Below the pieces are notes generated by a model that did not search any database, was not told the origin of the DNA, and saw nothing but the letters and a program-made list of their open reading frames with translations. A stretch of DNA of 64,000 nucleotides, taken from the NCBI RefSeq assembly GCF_002100145.1, contig NZ_JXQD01000036.1, positions 130,928 through 194,927 of the forward strand. The letters run 5' to 3'. Positions 16,714 to 25,125 of this stretch are shown here, piece by piece. How positions within the stretch are numbered: the stretch's first letter is position 1; each line of letters starts with the position of its first letter. This stretch comes from Vibrio sp. qd031 (lineage in GTDB: Bacteria > Pseudomonadota > Gammaproteobacteria > Enterobacterales > Vibrionaceae). Both the position numbers and the translations under genes were made by a program.

Positions 16714-18963
16714 ATGTACTTGTCTCATTTTGGCCTAAATGAAGAGCCATTTTCTATTGTCCCCAATCCGCAGTTTCTCTATTTAAGTGAGCGACACAAA
16801 GAAGCGATCGCTCACATAAAGTCGGGCATTGCGGCGGGAGGCGGTTTTGCCATGTTAACGGGCGAAGTTGGCACCGGTAAAACCTTGGTCTGTAAATCGG
16901 TACTGGAAGAGCTATCCGAGCATACTCAGGTTGCACTTATCGTAAACCCTAAGTTGTCTGAGCACGACTTGCTATTAAGTATTTGCGAGCAATTTTCCTG
17001 TCCAATCGATGTGAACCGCCCTTTGGTCGAGCAGTTAAAGCAGCACTTAACCGAGCTATTTGAAGGCGGTACTCAGCCACTTCTAGTCGTGGATGAAGCT
17101 CATCACTTGTCGGTGCTAGCGTTGGAGCAACTTAGGCTGCTGACGAACTTTGAAATTGGCCCTCATAAACTCTTAAAGGTGTGGCTCATTGGGCAACCAG
17201 AGCTTCAGCAGCGTCTACAAACCGCAGAGTTACGTCAACTCGCACAGCGTATCACCGGCCGTTATCATTTGCTGGCCCTGCAACCTCATGAAGTCGAAGC
17301 CTACATTCAACACCGATTGACCAAAGCAGGCGCAAATCAGTCAATACTGATGGCGGCGCAAACCAAACAAATTGCGAAAGCGGCTCAGGTGCCACGGCTC
17401 ATAAACTTGATTGCCGATAAATCGTTGCAGCTCGCTTATATGGCAGGAGCGACTCACGTCAGCAAACACTATGTCGCAGAAGCAATTGAATCTGTGATGT
17501 TGCATCAATATCAACACCCACCCACGACAGGCCATAAGTGGCCACTCAAAGCGGTTACCGCGGCGATTGTTGCGGCCTGCGCAGTCACTGCATGGTGGTG
17601 GTATCAACCATCAAATACTATGCAGCCAACCGGTGTTAGTGCAAGTCAAAGCGATGTAACAGCGCCTCAATTACCCACTGAACCGGTTGAACCTGTGGCT
17701 ACGATTTTATCTGAGAATGATCAGACTAAGAGTCAAGATATTGTTCCAGAGGTACCAGTGTCTCAAGAGTCGTTAGGTGAATCTCTTGACGTTGTGAACA
17801 ACGCACAAACCACTGTTGTCACCCAGGTGACGACCCCTGACTGGCTGGTGGATGTAGACCCTCGCTTTAATAGTGAAATCATCGCCATGCAGCGGCTGTT
17901 TCAGCTGTGGGGATACCAAGCGTCAATCATGGCATCAAGCTGCTCGCAAGTGCCTTTACCATTTCGGTGCGTCGTGAATCAAGGAAGTTGGGAGCAAGTT
18001 GTGCAGACCCAAAGACCAGTCATTTTGGCACTACGTCACGATGAGCAGCTGAAGTATGGGGTTGTGTATGCCATTCATAACGATGCGGTCGATATTTTGT
18101 TTGACGAGGCTCGCCTTCGAGTAAAGACACAATGGATTGAGCGATACTGGGATGGGGATTACATTGAGCTTTGGTACAGCGCCTTGCAGGCACCGCTAAA
18201 ACAAGGTCAGCAGAGTGATCAAATACAAGTTCTTGAGGATCAACTTTCGTTAGCGTTAAGCGAGCCGACCAGACTTAATGATCGCTTTGATTCTATATTG
18301 GCCAACAAAGTTAAAGCCTTCCAATTATGGAAAGGTCTGGACGTGGATGGTGTGGTTGGCAATCAGACGCTGAAAGCACTAGATAAAGCATCCAATAGTG
18401 CAGCGCCATCAACACGCGTTCCACCCGTTGATGCAGACATTATGATTGAAGATAAAGCGTTAAAGCTTATGTTACCGACAATTGCTTCCTTAGCGAGCTT
18501 GTCTGTATCTGAGGCGCAGTCAGCAGAGCAGTTTGACGCCTCTGAACGGGTGACGCGACAGCCGGTAGTCATTCCTACTCAGCCTGATGGCAGCGAACAC
18601 TTTGATTTTAAAGAGCTTAACCTGGACGAACTTGATCCCGACATTGCTAGGATGGTCGCCAACGCTATTGAGAACACGCCAGAAGTTAATTCTGAAGCCT
18701 CGCCTTCAGTGCTGTCGAGCCGAAGGGTTAAGATCGAGAGTGCCGATCCGCAACTCACCGAGCGCCTTCCTACAATGAATTTTCAAACTCATATGTACGC
18801 CAGCGACCCACAAAAACGATGGGTTAAGGTCAATGGAAAAGAGTTGCAACAGGGAGAGTGGCTAGATCAAGAAGTGAAAGTCGTTGAAATTGCCCCTCGA
18901 TATGTGGTGATGGAGTTCGATGGGCAGCAGATAGAATTTCCAGCCCTGTTTGAGTGGCAATAG
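16714..18963 (+). CDS. Fused GspA-GspB type II secretion assembly protein (ExeA-ExeB)
   Basis: 749 residues that join two proteins usually encoded apart. Residues 1-270: AAA+ ATPase of the ExeA family with Walker A GEVGTGKT (near 50-57) and Walker B LLVVDEAHH (near 124). Residues about 277-296: one membrane helix followed by WWWY. Residues about 385-490: a papain-like C39-type domain. Residues about 500-560: a peptidoglycan-binding domain (FQLWKGLDVDGVVGNQTLKAL). Residues about 575-749: a GspB-like segment that ends with a T2SSB domain (KRWVKVNGKELQQGEWLDQE, VVMEFDGQQIEFPALFEWQ). In Aeromonas ExeA and ExeB form a complex that remodels peptidoglycan so that the secretin can be placed. The join is in frame with no sign of a stop, so this is a fusion, not two genes. 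Confidence 0.88.
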   Translation: MYLSHFGLNEEPFSIVPNPQFLYLSERHKEAIAHIKSGIAAGGGFAMLTGEVGTGKTLVCKSVLEELSEHTQVALIVNPKLSEHDLLLSICEQFSCPIDVNRPLVEQLKQHLTELFEGGTQPLLVVDEAHHLSVLALEQLRLLTNFEIGPHKLLKVWLIGQPELQQRLQTAELRQLAQRITGRYHLLALQPHEVEAYIQHRLTKAGANQSILMAAQTKQIAKAAQVPRLINLIADKSLQLAYMAGATHVSKHYVAEAIESVMLHQYQHPPTTGHKWPLKAVTAAIVAACAVTAWWWYQPSNTMQPTGVSASQSDVTAPQLPTEPVEPVATILSENDQTKSQDIVPEVPVSQESLGESLDVVNNAQTTVVTQVTTPDWLVDVDPRFNSEIIAMQRLFQLWGYQASIMASSCSQVPLPFRCVVNQGSWEQVVQTQRPVILALRHDEQLKYGVVYAIHNDAVDILFDEARLRVKTQWIERYWDGDYIELWYSALQAPLKQGQQSDQIQVLEDQLSLALSEPTRLNDRFDSILANKVKAFQLWKGLDVDGVVGNQTLKALDKASNSAAPSTRVPPVDADIMIEDKALKLMLPTIASLASLSVSEAQSAEQFDASERVTRQPVVIPTQPDGSEHFDFKELNLDELDPDIARMVANAIENTPEVNSEASPSVLSSRRVKIESADPQLTERLPTMNFQTHMYASDPQKRWVKVNGKELQQGEWLDQEVKVVEIAPRYVVMEFDGQQIEFPALFEWQ

Positions 18964-19004
18964 CCATTGATTGTACAGTCAGTATATCCGAATAAAGAAC
19001 CAAA

Positions 19005-19036
19005 AAATAAGGCTTGCCGATCGGCAAGCCTTATTT
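19005..19036. terminator. Bidirectional terminator between gspAB and the SH3 gene
   Basis: Perfect 32-base palindrome (arms AAATAAGGCTTGCCGA), with A/T flanks on both sides, between convergent genes. Confidence 0.85.
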
Positions 19037-19071
19037 ACGTATTCAATGTATCACCTATTAAGCCTAAGGTA

Positions 19072-19683
19072 TTACGCCCAGCCGTTTGGTGATTTCTTTC
19101 TGCGTGGTAGCACATGTGGCAGAATCAAACCCAGCAATAAGCCACCACCAGCAACACCACCGCCGTACATGAAGTACTTAAGCAGTAGGTCCTCTTTTTG
19201 AGTGTCTAGCTTAGCGGTAAGGTTTCTAACCTCAGTTTGTGCCGCAGTGAGCTTTTGGCTGATCTCAGAGTAGTTCTGTTCCATCTCGGCAATTTGAGTA
19301 TTGCGCGCTTCGAGAGAACTGATTAACCCAGCCTGCTCTTGATCGGCGGTATTGCGTGCTTTCTCAAGCTCAGTTTTTACCGTTGCGAGCTCAGACTCAA
19401 TTCGTGGTAGGCGAACAGCCATGCTTTCTTGTTGAGAAACAAACTTAGATTCAACCCAGCCTTTACGGCCTCGGTCGTCTTGAATCTGAGTGTATCCAGT
19501 GCCGTTATTATTGCTAATGAATGTGACTTTATCACCAGCATTCACACTGCCAATAATACGGTAGGTGTTATTGGGGCCAGCGTGCATGTATGTAAATAGC
19601 TTGTCGGCGATAAAATACTGCTGAGCAAAAGCAGAAGGAAGTGCAAGTAAGAGGGCTAGCAGTACAAAAAATTGTTTTTTCAC
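19072..19683 (-). CDS. SH3-domain membrane-anchored periplasmic protein (TIGR04211 type)
   Basis: 203 residues. Signal peptide ends AFA-QQ (near residue 20). Residues about 22-90 look like a bacterial SH3 domain (FIADKLFTYMHAGPNNTYRI, then GRKGWVESKFVS), which in this family often binds peptidoglycan. A long coiled coil follows (residues about 95-165). A membrane helix near residues 170-190 (GGGVAGGGLLLGLILPHVLP) precedes a basic cytoplasmic tail RRKKSPNGWA. This is the layout of the YgiM/TIGR04211 family. The role is not settled; envelope or cell wall work is inferred. It is convergent with gspAB and 141 bases from pitA. Confidence 0.85.
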   Translation of the reverse strand: MKKQFFVLLALLLALPSAFAQQYFIADKLFTYMHAGPNNTYRIIGSVNAGDKVTFISNNNGTGYTQIQDDRGRKGWVESKFVSQQESMAVRLPRIESELATVKTELEKARNTADQEQAGLISSLEARNTQIAEMEQNYSEISQKLTAAQTEVRNLTAKLDTQKEDLLLKYFMYGGGVAGGGLLLGLILPHVLPRRKKSPNGWA

Positions 19684-19758
19684 AATCGGTCCTTGTTAAT
19701 GATAGGCGCGAGCGTCGATTTCTCTTTTCAAATAGTAAGAATATTTTGCGGGCGCTGC

Positions 19759-19788
19759 AACAAAATAGGGAGACTAAGCTCCCTATTT
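19759..19788 (-). terminator. Terminator after pitA
   Basis: Perfect 10-bp stem (AAATAGGGAG) with a six-base loop, T-rich on the minus-strand 3' side, 37 bases beyond the pitA stop and just upstream of the SH3 gene start. Confidence 0.75.
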
Positions 19789-19824
19789 CTGATGTTGCAT
19801 CTAATTTTTGACACAAGTTTTACA

Positions 19825-21090
19825 TTAAGAGACGAAAGCCAACATGCAGTAGTAGAAGATTACCGCCAAACCAGCACCTGCTGGCAGAGTCACCACCCAA
19901 GAAGCGACAATATTTCGCACTACACCAAGGTTAAGTGCAGCAATACCGCGAGCAAAGCCAACACCTAGGACTGCGCCCACTAGCGTTTGCGTTGTCGAGA
20001 TTGGAAGGCCAGTACCAGAGGCAAGCACTACCGTAGACGCAGTCGCTAGCTGTGCAGCAAAGCCACGACTTGGTGTCAGCTCCGTGATCCCTGTGCCGAC
20101 CGTTGCCATCACTTTATGACCTAAAGTGGCCAAGCCAACAACGATACCAATACCACCCAGTGGCAATATCCACCAAGCAATACGTGTTTTATCCATGATT
20201 TCGCCGGCGTTTTCAACCGTTGAAACAATCGCAGATAGTGGGCCGATGGCATTGGCAACATCGTTAGAACCATGGGCAAATGCCATTGCACATGCAGTGA
20301 TAACCATTAGCGTGCTAAAAATGCTCTCAACACCTTCAAAGCTATGGTCGTCTTCACGATTAGCAAAACGGCGGTTGATGTATAGGTAACCACATAGCAT
20401 AACCAATCCAGACACTGCAGCAGACCAGAACCATGCTTCGCCATTGGTAAGCTCAAGCCCAACGTGTTTTAGACCTTTTTTGATGGTCACCAAAGAGATG
20501 ATGATAGTGGTCATGAACATGTAGACAGGTACAAAACGTTTCGCATTAATGAGCGGGTTATCGGTATCGAAAATGAGGCGTTGTGCGCTCACAAAGATAA
20601 CATAGGCGAAAAAGCCCGATATAAGAGGAGTAACAATCCAGCTACCTACGATGCCTTGTACTGAACCCCAGTCTACAGCTTCTGTACCCACAGCAACACA
20701 AGCAAAACCGATGATTGCACCGATGATTGAGTGTGTTGTAGATACCGGCCAACCCATAAAAGATGCCAGCAATAGCCATGTACCTGCGGCCAAAAGTGCT
20801 GACATCATGCCATAGACCAGTATGTCTGGTGTGTCGACAAACAGAGAGGTATCGATAACCCCTTTACGGATTGTGTCGGTCACTTCACCACCGGCCAAAT
20901 AAGCACCGGCGAATTCAAAAATCATTGCGATAATAATCGCTTGTTTCACGGTCAGAGCTTTAGAACCGACCGAAGTACCCATAGCATTGGCTACGTCATT
21001 TGCACCAATACCGATTGCCATTAAAAAGCCGAAAAGGGCGGCAATCATAATGAGCGTGGTGCCGTGGTTTGCAATGATATCCATTGTCAT
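19825..21090 (-). CDS. PiT-family inorganic phosphate transporter
   Basis: 421 residues, about ten membrane helices. PiT carriers bring in metal-phosphate using the proton or sodium gradient. The two PiT signature repeats are present: GANDVANAMGTSVGSKALT near residue 27 and HGSNDVANAIGPLSAIV near residue 270, each with the GxNDxxNA core. It follows the DUF47 gene (54 bases away) on the minus strand; this pair is common and the DUF47 protein is thought to modulate the carrier. The length and sequence suit the low-affinity constitutive Pit type rather than the Pho-regulated Pst system. No Pho box was seen upstream of the pair. Confidence 0.93.
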   Translation of the reverse strand: MTMDIIANHGTTLIMIAALFGFLMAIGIGANDVANAMGTSVGSKALTVKQAIIIAMIFEFAGAYLAGGEVTDTIRKGVIDTSLFVDTPDILVYGMMSALLAAGTWLLLASFMGWPVSTTHSIIGAIIGFACVAVGTEAVDWGSVQGIVGSWIVTPLISGFFAYVIFVSAQRLIFDTDNPLINAKRFVPVYMFMTTIIISLVTIKKGLKHVGLELTNGEAWFWSAAVSGLVMLCGYLYINRRFANREDDHSFEGVESIFSTLMVITACAMAFAHGSNDVANAIGPLSAIVSTVENAGEIMDKTRIAWWILPLGGIGIVVGLATLGHKVMATVGTGITELTPSRGFAAQLATASTVVLASGTGLPISTTQTLVGAVLGVGFARGIAALNLGVVRNIVASWVVTLPAGAGLAVIFYYCMLAFVS

Positions 21091-21144
21091 TCCTACAAAT
21101 TATTCAAATTACTTAGCGCCGCAGTTTGCACAGCGCTTTAAAAA

Positions 21145-21825
21145 CTAAGTGCGAGATAGCATAAGCTCTAAGCGTGATCCAACACGTTGAGCCTGATCGG
21201 CAATGCCGCCTACCCACTCTAATGTCTTGTATAAAAACATCACATCAATTGGGTTAAGTTCAGCTTCTTGCTTAAGCAGTTGCTGGCGAAGTTCAATCTG
21301 CATGCTGTCGGTATCGTCTTCGATCAAATCCAATTGATGGATCATCTCTTCAACCAATGAAACTTCACGGCCTTTAAAGCCTGTTTCAAGTAGCTCATCA
21401 AACTCATTAATCACTTTTTGAGCTTGCTGCGCAGCATCTAAACAACGTTGAAGATAGGCGTTAAAGCCACCTTGCATGTTTTGAGGAATTTGCAATTGAC
21501 GACCAAGTACACGACCTGAGATGTCTTTTGCTATGTTGGCGAGTTTGTCCTGTTGAGTCAGTAGGTCGAGCATGTCGCTACGATCAACGGGTAAAAATAG
21601 CCCACGGGGTAGTGAAAGTCGGATTTCACGCTTTAGTACATCGGCTTCCTTTTCCAGGTGAGAAATTTGCGCGCGTATTTCTGCTGCTTTTTCCCAGTCT
21701 CCTTGTGCACATACTTCAAAGAAGGTTAATAGGTGCGAGCAGCACTCATTGACACAAACCACATGCTTTTGCAGCGGTTGGATAGGGGATTTTGCGAATA
21801 ACCCCATGATGGTATTTACTGGCAT
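21145..21825 (-). CDS. DUF47/TIGR00153 phosphate transport accessory protein
   Basis: 226 residues from ATG 21825; the frame extends to a TTG at 21834 but the ATG has an AAGG site about 10 bases upstream. The protein is a soluble helical bundle related to PhoU (TIGR00153, YkaA/PitR). Visible family traits are MGLFAKSPIQPLQKHV at the start, then HLEKEADVLKREIRLSLPRGL, which includes the metal-binding Glu/Asp residues, and the end VGGIADQAQRVGSRLELML. It lies directly upstream of the pitA-like gene and is expected to tune phosphate uptake. The promoter would be in the 202-base gap shared with divergent ygiF. Confidence 0.92.
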   Translation of the reverse strand: MPVNTIMGLFAKSPIQPLQKHVVCVNECCSHLLTFFEVCAQGDWEKAAEIRAQISHLEKEADVLKREIRLSLPRGLFLPVDRSDMLDLLTQQDKLANIAKDISGRVLGRQLQIPQNMQGGFNAYLQRCLDAAQQAQKVINEFDELLETGFKGREVSLVEEMIHQLDLIEDDTDSMQIELRQQLLKQEAELNPIDVMFLYKTLEWVGGIADQAQRVGSRLELMLSRT

Positions 21826-22027
21826 GGTATACAAACCTTTTAATTGAACCTAACTGTCTAACTCTAATAGTAGGTGAATAAATCGACAGCAGTCTACAAA
21901 GGCGCGAATGTTATCCTAATCCCCTACTATTTAAAACTGTTTTAGATCATAAACAGTGGCTAAAAATTCGATTCGTTTTAGCGCATAATAGATTCTAGTC
22001 TGTCGACACGAGTGTTATAGGAAAGGT

Positions 22028-23548
22028 ATGGAAACAGAAATAGAGCTGAAGTTCTTTGTAGAACCAGAATTTGCTGACGTGCTACGCAAGAAAATTGCAC
22101 AACATAAAGTGTTGCAACACAGCAGCAGAGAGCTAGGTAATATCTACTTCGACACGCCAGACAACTGGCTACGTCAACACGATATAGGCATGAGAATACG
22201 TTCTGTGGAAGGCGCTCGAGTACAAACTGTAAAAACGGCGGGCCGCGTGGTGGCAGGATTGCATCAGCGCCCCGAGTTTAATGCCCCTATCGATTCAGAC
22301 CAGCCCGATGTGGGCCTTCACCCTAAAGATATATGGCCAGAGCAGCGCGATCTTGAACAGCTTCAAGACCAACTCGCCCCTCTATTCCAAACTAACTTTA
22401 TGCGCGAGCAGTGGTTGGTTGGGACCACCGATGGCAGTCAAATAGAAGTGGCGTTTGATCAAGGTGTTGTTGAAGCCGCTAATAAACAATCGCCCATTTG
22501 CGAAGTGGAGCTCGAATTAAAGTCGGGGCAAACCGACGCACTTTTTTCTCTTGCCCGCGAATTGTCTGAGTCTGGTGGGATGCGACTTGGTAATATGAGC
22601 AAAGCAGCTCGTGGCTATCGCCTAGCGTTTGATGCGCCAGCGAGAGAGCCAAAGCCAATTACCCTTGTAAATACTCGCTACGATGATTCTGCAGAAGATT
22701 GCCTTATCAACTCATTGGAACACGCTTTGTCTCAGTGGCTGTATCACGATGAGGTGTATACCGAGTTAGACTCGATTGAAGCCCTGATAGAAGTAAGAAA
22801 CTCGACCAGCTATATACGACATATATTGGCAATGTACGGTGATATTGTGCCGCGTCGTGCCAGTGCGATATTAAGGCAAGAGCTGAAGTGGTTAGAGCAA
22901 GAGTTGGAGTGGGTATATCGATATCAGTGCATCGACGAGCTTACCGAAGATAAAGGGCATGTGCTACGTAAGCTCGATGCTAAGAAAGTGTTGGTTAAAC
23001 AGCTCAAACACGAACGTCAGCAATTACCAAATCGAGATCAAGTATTGGCTCTGTTTGCATCTGCGCGCTATACCGGCCTTATATTGGATCTTAATCGTTG
23101 GTTACTCACTCGTGGCTGGCAACCATTTTTGGATGACAAAGCTCGTAAAATGTTAGCCAGTTCAATTAGAGCATTTTCGAAACAACAGCTCGATTATACG
23201 TGGAAAGAGTTGATGGACACGTTTCCAGTCGAAACCTTTCTTGATGCCCAAGCCTATAAAAAAGAGTACTACAAGTTAAGCCGGTGCCTATATACCGGAA
23301 TTAGCTTTGCCTCAATATACGACAAAGAAGAACGAATGCGTTTTCGCCTGCCATGGCATGATTTGTTAGAAGGCATTCACGATCTGGTTCAGTTGGATGT
23401 CTTGACGCCTTACTTGGCGGCGCTAGAAGGCGACGAAAAAGAGCAGCTGGAACGTTGGCTTGCTCGCCAGCAAAGCTCCATTTTGCACGCTATGGAACAA
23501 ACTCGTACCAGCAGTTTAGAAGCCAGACCGTATTGGCGTGAAGACTAA
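22028..23548 (+). CDS. ygiF: Inorganic triphosphatase YgiF (CYTH + CHAD domains)
   Basis: 506 residues. The N-terminal CYTH domain opens METEIELKFFV with the ExExK metal/phosphate motif and has the basic strands RIRSVEGARVQTVKT. This tunnel enzyme splits tripolyphosphate to pyrophosphate and phosphate. From about residue 215 the CHAD domain follows, a helical region rich in conserved His and Arg that binds polyphosphate. Placement beside the phosphate carrier genes fits a role in phosphate economy. An AGGAAAGGT ribosome site precedes the ATG. A strong terminator ends it. Confidence 0.93.
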   Translation: METEIELKFFVEPEFADVLRKKIAQHKVLQHSSRELGNIYFDTPDNWLRQHDIGMRIRSVEGARVQTVKTAGRVVAGLHQRPEFNAPIDSDQPDVGLHPKDIWPEQRDLEQLQDQLAPLFQTNFMREQWLVGTTDGSQIEVAFDQGVVEAANKQSPICEVELELKSGQTDALFSLARELSESGGMRLGNMSKAARGYRLAFDAPAREPKPITLVNTRYDDSAEDCLINSLEHALSQWLYHDEVYTELDSIEALIEVRNSTSYIRHILAMYGDIVPRRASAILRQELKWLEQELEWVYRYQCIDELTEDKGHVLRKLDAKKVLVKQLKHERQQLPNRDQVLALFASARYTGLILDLNRWLLTRGWQPFLDDKARKMLASSIRAFSKQQLDYTWKELMDTFPVETFLDAQAYKKEYYKLSRCLYTGISFASIYDKEERMRFRLPWHDLLEGIHDLVQLDVLTPYLAALEGDEKEQLERWLARQQSSILHAMEQTRTSSLEARPYWRED

Positions 23549-23583
23549 ACCTTAACAATTTGTTACTTATTGTTTTACCCTTG

Positions 23584-23613
23584 AAGCCTTACTGTGATCA
23601 GTAAGGCTTTTTT
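23584..23613 (+). terminator. Terminator after ygiF
   Basis: Perfect 11-bp stem AAGCCTTACTG with a TGAT loop, followed by TTTTT. Confidence 0.9.
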
Positions 23614-23757
23614 GGTGTAATTGATTAAAGTTGATCGAATAGCCGCCGATACGCGCAATGGATAGTGATAGCTTTTGACAACCAATTTAACCATAAGCTT
23701 CTATTCACGGGTCATCACAAAAAGAATATAGCGCACAACCTTAGGCGGGGTCTCGAA

Positions 23758-25014
23758 ATGCAAAAAATGACATTCAAACCATGGCAAAAAGTGATCACAG
23801 ATGTTCGCTTCACCAACAAGTTGGTACTGCTCATGGTATTCAGTACAATCTTGTTGGTTCTAAAGCAAACTTGGGACGCATCGCTGGTTTATAGTTACGT
23901 ATTGGAGGCGACATCCGATCCTGCAATTGCCCAAGAGTTCTACATCGATTACGTAAAAAACGCGGCATTGCAAACGGTCGGGTTACTCGTGATATTTTGC
24001 TTGGTATTGCTGGGGGCGGCTAAATTGCTTAACGCCCAGTTTACCTATTTGCAAGAATCCATCTCCCATCTAGCCAATCGAGATCTCACCAAGCCAATTA
24101 TGATGGATTGCAAAGACGAATTTGGTGATGTTGCACGTAACCTCGAAAAGATGCGTGTGACGTTTAGTGAAACTATTCGTGCTCAGCGTGATTCGTCTGA
24201 AGAGACTAAAGAAATGACCTCAGTGATGACCAATAGCATGGCTGAAACCAAGCAAGCCTCTGAAGAAGAGTACGGTCAGATAGAGATGTTGGCGACGGCA
24301 ATGAGTGAAATGGCACAAACCGTCCAAACGGTGGCGGACAATGCTCGTGGTACTTCTGATGTGACGAAGAGCGCTGCTACTCAAGCAGAAACAGGTCAAC
24401 GTTTTGTTCAAGACACGGTCGCTAAAATGACGGCGTTGTCGAAAGATATTTCGCAATCAGCGGGCGCGGTAAACCAAGTTGAAGAGCGCGTTGAAGCGAT
24501 CAGCAGTGTGGTAGGAACCATTCAAGGCATTTCAGAGCAAACGAACTTGTTGGCACTGAATGCCGCAATTGAAGCTGCGCGAGCGGGTGATGCTGGCCGC
24601 GGATTTGCTGTCGTAGCCGATGAAGTTCGTAAACTGGCGCAGAGCACTCAACAAGCCACCGTTGAAATCCAAGACATGATCACTCAATTACAAGACAGTG
24701 CAAATCGGGCCGTGGGCTTAATGGAAAAAAGTGTGGTTGATACCGCTGACAGTGTGGATTTGGTCAGCAGCGCAGGTGGCGAGCTCGACGGCATTGTTGA
24801 GCAGGTGAACCAAATTAACGACATGAACTATCAAGTTGCCACTACCGCAGAGCAGCAATCGACAGTTGCGGAAGAGATGAGCCGAAACGTTGAGAAAGTG
24901 AAAGAGATTGTAGAAATCACCGTGATCACGGTTTCTGAGCTTGAGGAAAGTTCGCACTTTATTCAAAAAGGCGCGGAAGAGCTGAACAGCCGAGTAAGCC
25001 GATTTGCGGTGTAA
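23758..25014 (+). CDS. Methyl-accepting chemotaxis protein
   Basis: 418 residues from ATG 23758 (GGGG 8-9 bases upstream); the frame runs open from 23665 but that part is not membrane-like. A first membrane helix ([14 protein letters not shown]) and a second ([18 protein letters not shown]) frame a short periplasmic loop of only about 30-40 residues, too small for a usual ligand-binding domain. A HAMP-like linker ([16 protein letters not shown]) leads to the cytoplasmic signalling hairpin, whose tip is [19 protein letters not shown]. The tail lacks the NWETF receptor pentapeptide. It likely senses something through its membrane part or by redox/energy taxis. It lies between two terminators, so it is transcribed alone. 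Confidence 0.92.
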   Translation: MQKMTFKPWQKVITDVRFTNKLVLLMVFSTILLVLKQTWDASLVYSYVLEATSDPAIAQEFYIDYVKNAALQTVGLLVIFCLVLLGAAKLLNAQFTYLQESISHLANRDLTKPIMMDCKDEFGDVARNLEKMRVTFSETIRAQRDSSEETKEMTSVMTNSMAETKQASEEEYGQIEMLATAMSEMAQTVQTVADNARGTSDVTKSAATQAETGQRFVQDTVAKMTALSKDISQSAGAVNQVEERVEAISSVVGTIQGISEQTNLLALNAAIEAARAGDAGRGFAVVADEVRKLAQSTQQATVEIQDMITQLQDSANRAVGLMEKSVVDTADSVDLVSSAGGELDGIVEQVNQINDMNYQVATTAEQQSTVAEEMSRNVEKVKEIVEITVITVSELEESSHFIQKGAEELNSRVSRFAV

Positions 25015-25036
25015 CCGCTAACATTGTGCGAGACCA

Positions 25037-25067
25037 AATGCCCACTCTGACGGAGTGGGCATTTTTT
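25037..25067 (+). terminator. Terminator after the chemotaxis receptor
   Basis: 11-bp stem AATGCCCACTC with a five-base loop, followed by TTTTTT. Confidence 0.9.
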
Positions 25068-25125
25068 ATGGAACATTTTTTGTTATAACTACAGTAGACC
25101 GTTCATTATTGCTTAAGGAAAGCCG

